DNA from: Clostridia bacterium
Lineage (GTDB): Bacteria > Bacillota > Clostridia > Christensenellales > Aristaeellaceae
Direction: 5' to 3'
NCBI GenBank assembly: GCA_017552535.1
Contig: JAFZPV010000009.1
Span: 1-38,252 of the forward strand
Length of the DNA: 38,252 nt
Notes under the pieces: generated by a model
What the model was told of the DNA's origin: nothing
The model's database searches: none
The model's input: only the letters and a program-made list of their open reading frames with translations
Program-made: the position numbers and the translations under genes
Shown here: positions 34,382 to 38,252 of the stretch, piece by piece
How positions within the stretch are numbered: position 1 is the stretch's first letter
Layout: each line of letters opens with the position of its first letter

Positions 34382-35309
34382 CTACGCGGTTCAGCCTCCT
34401 GCCTTCCAGATAGGCCTTCAGGTTGTTTACCGCCGTATCCATCAGCCTCACCCGCGCCTCGTAGGGGGCCCAGGCGATATGAGGCGTGAGCATCACGTTG
34501 GGCGCGCCCAGCAGGGGATTTGTTCCCCGTATGGGTTCTTCAGTCACCACGTCCGCCATATACATGCCGATCTGCCCGCTCTTCAGGGCTTCCGCCACGG
34601 CGCTTTCGTCCACGAGGCCGCCGCGGGCGGTATTCACCAGCCAGGTTCCGCGCTTCATGCGGGCAATGACGGAAGAATTTATCATCTCCGCGTTGTCTTT
34701 TTTGAGGGGGCAATTGAGGGAGATGATATCGCTCTCTTCGATGATGCTGTCCAGCGTTTCCTTGGGGCAGCGGGATGGGGAGTACTCCGTCACGGTCATG
34801 CCGAAGGCCCGGCCGATCCGGGCGACGCGGCTGCCGATCGCGCCGGCGCCGATCACGCCCAGGCGCTTGCCTGCAATCTCCGTAAGCGGATGGCGCCAGA
34901 AGCAGAAGTCCGGGCAGCGCTCCCACTCGCCTTCCTTTACCAGGCGGCTGTGTTCGCCCACGCGGGAGGCGGCCTCCAGAATCAGCGCGAACACGTGCTG
35001 GGCCACGCTCTGGGTGGAATAGGCGGGTATGTTGGTCACGGCCACGCCCTTCTCCGAAGCGCAGGCGACGTCTATGTTGTTGTAGCCGGTAGCCAGTTCG
35101 CCGATGTAGCGAAGGCGCGGCAGGGCGCATATCACCTCGCGGGTGATGCGGCATTTATTGGTAAGCACGGCCTCGGCGTCATTTGCCCGCGGGACGATGT
35201 CGCAGGGCCCGGTGCGCTCGTATACCGTAAGCTCGCCAAGCTCCTCCATCTCCTGCCAGGAAATGTCGCCGGGGTTGGCTGCATAGCCGTCCAGAACAAC
35301 GATCTTCAT
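34374..35309 (-). CDS. D-2-hydroxyacid dehydrogenase (glycerate dehydrogenase-like)
   Basis: 311 residues from the ATG at 35309, nine bases after AAGGA; a TTG at 35327 is less likely. The NAD-binding GVIGAGAIGSRVARI fingerprint, the substrate-binding ELATGYNNID, the catalytic arginine in NTARGGLVDE and histidine in LTPHIAW are visible. Closest in feel to glycerate/hydroxypyruvate reductases (HprA). It reduces 2-oxoacids to D-2-hydroxyacids with NADH. First gene of an eight-gene operon with a good promoter upstream. Confidence 0.9.
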   Translation of the reverse strand: MKIVVLDGYAANPGDISWQEMEELGELTVYERTGPCDIVPRANDAEAVLTNKCRITREVICALPRLRYIGELATGYNNIDVACASEKGVAVTNIPAYSTQSVAQHVFALILEAASRVGEHSRLVKEGEWERCPDFCFWRHPLTEIAGKRLGVIGAGAIGSRVARIGRAFGMTVTEYSPSRCPKETLDSIIEESDIISLNCPLKKDNAEMINSSVIARMKRGTWLVNTARGGLVDESAVAEALKSGQIGMYMADVVTEEPIRGTNPLLGAPNVMLTPHIAWAPYEARVRLMDTAVNNLKAYLEGRRLNRVDG

Positions 35310-35348
35310 AAGCTGATATCCTTGCAATTCAATATCTTTCCATGATGC

Positions 35349-35377
35349 ATTTTACCGTTTGCGTGTTTATCTGTCAA
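35349..35377 (-). promoter_or_regulatory. Promoter of the dehydrogenase-to-hydrolase operon
   Basis: On the minus strand TTGACA (35372-35377) and TAAAAT (35349-35354) are separated by 17 bases, about 40 bases from the start codon of the dehydrogenase. A near-consensus promoter for eight overlapping genes. Confidence 0.85.
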
Positions 35378-35543
35378 CCGCACAGGGCCGTTTATCGCAG
35401 AAAAATGCGCTTTTGGGCGCCTTCCGGCGCCCGGAGGACTGTTTTGTTACAAATGCAACGAATGAGCAGCTGTGTTATTTACATGTGACAAATCAATCAA
35501 TTTTCTGGTAAGTCAAATTCATACGTCTGTCATCTGTGCTGTC

Positions 35544-35573
35544 TTGATTTTGCCTTGGACGCCGGTCTATAAT
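35544..35573 (+). promoter_or_regulatory. Promoter of nrdD
   Basis: TTGATT (35544-35549) and a perfect TATAAT (35568-35573), 18-base spacer. Transcription should begin near 35580, giving a leader of about 65 bases. Confidence 0.75.
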
Positions 35574-35586
35574 ACGCTCAGAAAGT

Positions 35587-35604
35587 CGCGCAGAGGTCTG
35601 CGCG
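35587..35604 (+). promoter_or_regulatory. Palindrome at the nrdD transcript start
   Basis: CGCGCAGA-GG-TCTGCGCG, a perfect 8-base inverted repeat within the first ~25 transcribed bases. It could be an operator for a dimeric repressor or a 5' stem that protects the mRNA. Neither is shown by the sequence alone. Confidence 0.5.
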
Positions 35605-35645
35605 CTCTATTTCTCACGAAAAATACAGCCGGGAGAACTGAAAAA

Positions 35646-37961
35646 ATGATAGAAATGATCATCAAGCGCGACGGCCGCAAGGTGCCGTTCAATGAGGAAA
35701 AAATCAGTTCCGCCATCAACAAGGCGTTTCAGGCCAGCGGCAGCGCCAAAAGCCTTTCCGTAGCGCAGGAGCTGGCCCATCAGGTGGTGGCGCGCATCAA
35801 CGCCGACGAATCCATCGGCACGCCCACCGTGGAAGAGATCCAGGACATCGTGGAGCGCGTGCTTCTGGACAACGGCTTTGTGAACACCGCCAAGAGCTAC
35901 ATCGTGTACCGCGCCGAGCGCAGCCGCGTGCGCCAGATGAACACGCGCCTGATGCGCATCTACGACGACATCACCTTCAAGTCCGCCCGGGACAGCGACA
36001 TCAAGCGCGAAAACGCCAACATCAACGGCGATACCGCCATGGGCGCGATGCTCAAGTACGGCTCCGAAGGCGCCAAGCAGTTCAACACCATGTTCGTGCT
36101 CAAGCCCGAGCATGCCGCCGCCCACAACGAAGGCGACATCCATATCCACGATATGGACTTCTACACCCTGACCACCACCTGTACCCAGATCGACCTGGTG
36201 CGCCTGTTTGAAGGCGGCTTCTCCACCGGCCACGGCGTGCTGCGGGAGCCCAACGACATCGCTTCCTATTCCGCCCTGGCCTGCATCGCCATCCAGGCCA
36301 ACCAGAACGACCAGCACGGCGGCCAAAGCGTGCCCAACTTTGACTACGCCATGGCCGTGGGCGTGCGCAAGACCTTCGCCAAGCGCTACCGCGACAACGT
36401 GGTGCGGGCGCTGGAGCTGCTGTGCGGCACCGAGAAAGCCCTGGACAGCGTAAAGGCCTATCTGAACGAACTGGAGAAAAAGGGCCTGCGCCCCACCCTG
36501 GTGAAGGACGACGCTTTCGACCAGGCAGAAAAAGAAGCGCTTCTGGCTATGGGCGTCAGCGAAGAAGAGACCGACAAGATCCAGTCCTTTGCCCACGAAA
36601 AGGCCGAAAAGGAGACCGACCGCGCTACCTATCAGGCCATGGAGGCCCTGGTTCACAACCTGAACACCATGAATTCCCGCGCCGGCGCGCAGGTGCCCTT
36701 CTCCTCCATCAACTACGGCACCGACACCAGCGAGGAAGCCCGCATGGTGATGCGCAACCTGCTTCTGGCCACCGAGGCGGGCCTGGGCCACGGCGAGACG
36801 CCCATCTTCCCCATCCAGATCTTCCGCGTGAAGGAAGGCATCAACTACAATCCCGGCGAGCCCAACTACGACCTGTTCAAGCTGGCCATCCGCGTGAGCG
36901 CCAAGCGCCTGTTCCCGAACTTCTCCTTCCAGGACGCGCCGTATAACCTGCAGTACTACAAGCCCGGCCATCCGGAGACCGAGATCGCCTACATGGGCTG
37001 CCGCACCCGCGTGGTGGGCAACGTGTACGATCCCAGCCGCCAGATCACCTACAGCCGCGGCAACCTTTCCTTCACCTCCATCAACCTGCCCCGCATCGCC
37101 ATCAACGCCAACCACAACATCGATCTGTTCTTCCGCGAACTGGACCGCATGATGGACCTGACCATCGACCAGCTCACCGAGCGCTTTGCCATCCAGTGCA
37201 AGAAGAAAGTCCGCAACTTCCCCTTCCTGATGGGGCAGGGCGTGTGGCTGGACAGCGAGAAGCTGGACTGGGACGACGAGGTGGGCGAGGTGCTCAAGCA
37301 CGGCACCCTCTCTATGGGCTTTATCGGCCTGGCCGAAGCCCTCAAGGCCCTGATCGGCGAACACCACGGCGAAAGCGAGAAGGCGCAGAACCTGGGCTTG
37401 GACATCATCTCCTACATGCGCCGCAAGATGGACGAGACCAGCAAGGCGCGCGGCCTCAACTACACGCTTCTGGCTACGCCTGCAGAAGGTCTTTCCGGCC
37501 GCTTCGTGCGCATCGACAGGGAAAAGTACGGCGTGATCCCCGGCGTGACCGACAGGGACTACTACACCAACTCCTTCCACGTGCCGGTATACTACAACAT
37601 TTCCGCCGTCAAGAAGATCCAGACCGAAGCGCCTTATCACGCCCTCACCAACGCCGGCCACATTTCCTATGTAGAGCTGGACGGCGATCCCACCCAGAAC
37701 CTCGAAGCCTTCGAGAAGCTGGTGCGCGTGATGAAGGAGAGCGGTATCGGCTACGGATCCATCAACCATCCTGTGGACCGCGATCCCGTGTGCGGCTACA
37801 ACGGCATCATCGGCGACACCTGCCCCTCCTGCGGCCGCAACGAAGGCAACGTGCACTTCGAGCGCATCCGCCGCATCACCGGCTACCTGGTGGGCACCAT
37901 GGACAAGTGGAACAACGCCAAGCGCGCCGAAGAGGCCGACCGCGTGAAGCACTCCGTCTGA
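35646..37961 (+). CDS. nrdD: Anaerobic ribonucleoside-triphosphate reductase
   Basis: 771 residues from the ATG at 35646 (GGGAGA upstream). An oxygen-sensitive glycyl radical enzyme that makes dNTPs. The N-terminal ATP-cone (IIKRDGRKVPFNEEKISSAI) senses ATP/dATP; the central domain contains NINGDTAMGAML, IHIHDMDFY and SRAGAQVPFSS; the C-terminus has the zinc Cys cluster (CGYNGIIGDTCPSCGRN) and the radical loop RITGYLVG with Gly near residue 746. The activase NrdG is not in the window on either side. Ends just before a perfect hairpin terminator. Confidence 0.96.
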   Translation: MIEMIIKRDGRKVPFNEEKISSAINKAFQASGSAKSLSVAQELAHQVVARINADESIGTPTVEEIQDIVERVLLDNGFVNTAKSYIVYRAERSRVRQMNTRLMRIYDDITFKSARDSDIKRENANINGDTAMGAMLKYGSEGAKQFNTMFVLKPEHAAAHNEGDIHIHDMDFYTLTTTCTQIDLVRLFEGGFSTGHGVLREPNDIASYSALACIAIQANQNDQHGGQSVPNFDYAMAVGVRKTFAKRYRDNVVRALELLCGTEKALDSVKAYLNELEKKGLRPTLVKDDAFDQAEKEALLAMGVSEEETDKIQSFAHEKAEKETDRATYQAMEALVHNLNTMNSRAGAQVPFSSINYGTDTSEEARMVMRNLLLATEAGLGHGETPIFPIQIFRVKEGINYNPGEPNYDLFKLAIRVSAKRLFPNFSFQDAPYNLQYYKPGHPETEIAYMGCRTRVVGNVYDPSRQITYSRGNLSFTSINLPRIAINANHNIDLFFRELDRMMDLTIDQLTERFAIQCKKKVRNFPFLMGQGVWLDSEKLDWDDEVGEVLKHGTLSMGFIGLAEALKALIGEHHGESEKAQNLGLDIISYMRRKMDETSKARGLNYTLLATPAEGLSGRFVRIDREKYGVIPGVTDRDYYTNSFHVPVYYNISAVKKIQTEAPYHALTNAGHISYVELDGDPTQNLEAFEKLVRVMKESGIGYGSINHPVDRDPVCGYNGIIGDTCPSCGRNEGNVHFERIRRITGYLVGTMDKWNNAKRAEEADRVKHSV

Positions 37962-37973
37962 GGGAGAACCAAT

Positions 37974-38009
37974 ACGAAAAACGGCGCGCGTCAGCGCGCC
38001 GTTTTTCGT
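37974..38009. terminator. nrdD terminator, perfect 16-bp stem
   Basis: ACGAAAAACGGCGCGC (37974-37989) and GCGCGCCGTTTTTCGT (37994-38009) are exact reverse complements with a four-base loop. The A5 and T5 tracts lie inside the stem, so it can act in both directions. It is 12 bases after the nrdD stop. Confidence 0.9.
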
Positions 38010-38033
38010 GGCGGGAGGGAGGAATGAGTTAGG

Positions 38034-38244
38034 AGTGTGGAGGTAGGAGTTAGAAGTTAAGAGTTAGAAGTTAGGAGGTAGGAGTTAGGAGTTCAGGTGG
38101 AAATGCCTGCAGCAGTTCTTTTGATTCAAGAGCGACGGGGCGGGCAAAGAATCTGCCTCGGAACAAAACAAGCTCCTTCCTTCAAAGAAAAGCCGCCAGG
38201 CTTTTCATCCGCAACTCCTGACTCCTGACTCCTACCTCTACACT
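38034..38244. repeat. Short element with heptad repeats and inverted ends
   Basis: The left side (about 38021-38096) is a run of imperfect GGAGTTA/GAAGTTA heptads; the right side (38213-38243) is the reverse complement type (ACTCCTG units). The outermost 20 bases at 38034-38053 and 38225-38244 are inverted repeats with 18 of 20 matches. The ~115-base core has a small AAAAGCC-GCCA-GGCTTTT hairpin (38188-38205) and no open frame of note. It looks like a non-autonomous repeat or MITE-like element, or a heptanucleotide repeat cluster as in cyanobacteria. Confidence 0.65.
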
Positions 38245-38252
38245 TTTTCTCA

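Larger units (their letters stand above)
35310..35645. other. Divergent intergenic region upstream of nrdD
   Basis: 336 bases without a gene. It holds the promoter of the dehydrogenase operon (-), a perfect GGGCGCC-TTCC-GGCGCCC hairpin at 35415-35432 with no T run in either useful direction, an AT-rich stretch at 35440-35530, the nrdD promoter and a palindrome right after it. No NrdR box (ACACWATATATWGTGT type) or riboswitch was recognised. Confidence 0.6.

Noticed and set aside
35415-35432. Perfect GC-rich hairpin as a terminator
   Set aside because: No T run follows on either strand, and neither flanking transcript needs termination there because both genes diverge.
35440-35580. NrdR or FNR-like box upstream of nrdD
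   Set aside because: AT-rich pieces such as ATCAATCAAT occur, but none fits the known consensus with a proper palindrome.
35607-37952. Very long open frame antisense to nrdD (about 780 codons)
   Set aside because: It mirrors a GC-rich gene with strong codon bias; its Val/Gly/His/Ala-rich product has no domain, no binding site supports it, and nrdD is certain.
38021-38243. Possible CRISPR array
   Set aside because: Repeat units are 7 bases without regular spacers, and the two arrays are in opposite orientation; no cas genes.

Overview
The window is GC-rich chromosomal DNA of an anaerobic Bacillota of the class Clostridia. This is supported by the S10-spc ribosomal operon order running into secY-adk-map-infA-rpmJ, a zinc-type S14, RNase J, YlbF, a rubrerythrin, an oxygen-sensitive NrdD, YitT and VanW proteins, strong AGGAGG ribosome binding sites and several TTG/GTG starts. 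A high-GC gut lineage such as Christensenellales is possible, but that is a guess.

Layout. (1) 1-9977 (+): end of rplB, then rpsS to rplO, secY, adk, map, a KOW RNA-binding protein, infA and rpmJ, tightly packed and closed by a hairpin. The usual rpsM-rpsK-rpsD-rpoA-rplQ block does not follow. (2) 10046-13823 (+): accessory run of an SF0329-like protein, a GNAT acetyltransferase, a methyltransferase, a TIM-barrel isomerase-like protein and a CDP-glycerol glycerophosphotransferase-like protein, meeting a convergent PAP2 phosphatase gene (13820-14473, -). (3) 14743-18693 (+): RNase J, YlbF, MltG and rubrerythrin, ending in a perfect 20-bp inverted repeat. (4) 27106-18774 (-): a long run from one clear promoter: zinc-ribbon membrane protein, exported protein, lepA, hemW, two small immunity-like genes, a broken second copy of the hemW 3' end, an exported protein, a PhnP-like metallo-hydrolase and a three-helix membrane protein. 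(5) 27385-28245 (+): YitT-family protein with its own promoter and terminator. (6) 35309-28315 (-): eight tightly packed genes: 2-hydroxyacid dehydrogenase, EamA transporter, VanW protein, unknown helical protein, hexapeptide acetyltransferase, NAD(P)H-hydrate repair enzyme, unknown protein and UlaG-like metallo-hydrolase. (7) 35646-37961 (+): nrdD with its own promoter and a perfect hairpin terminator, followed by a short element bounded by inverted heptanucleotide repeats.

The most unusual signal is around 20.9-21.9 kb. A frameshifted, diverged copy of the last ~45 codons of hemW lies on the far side of two small immunity-like genes from the intact hemW. This is the arrangement expected when foreign DNA enters at the 3' end of a gene, supplies a new 3' end and displaces the old one. 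Other points of interest are the inverted heptad-repeat element at the right end, a 68-nt gene overlap between the EamA and VanW genes, a palindrome just after the nrdD promoter, and a repeat-bearing leader in front of the RNase J gene. I saw no CRISPR array, tRNA, rRNA, transposase or riboswitch.
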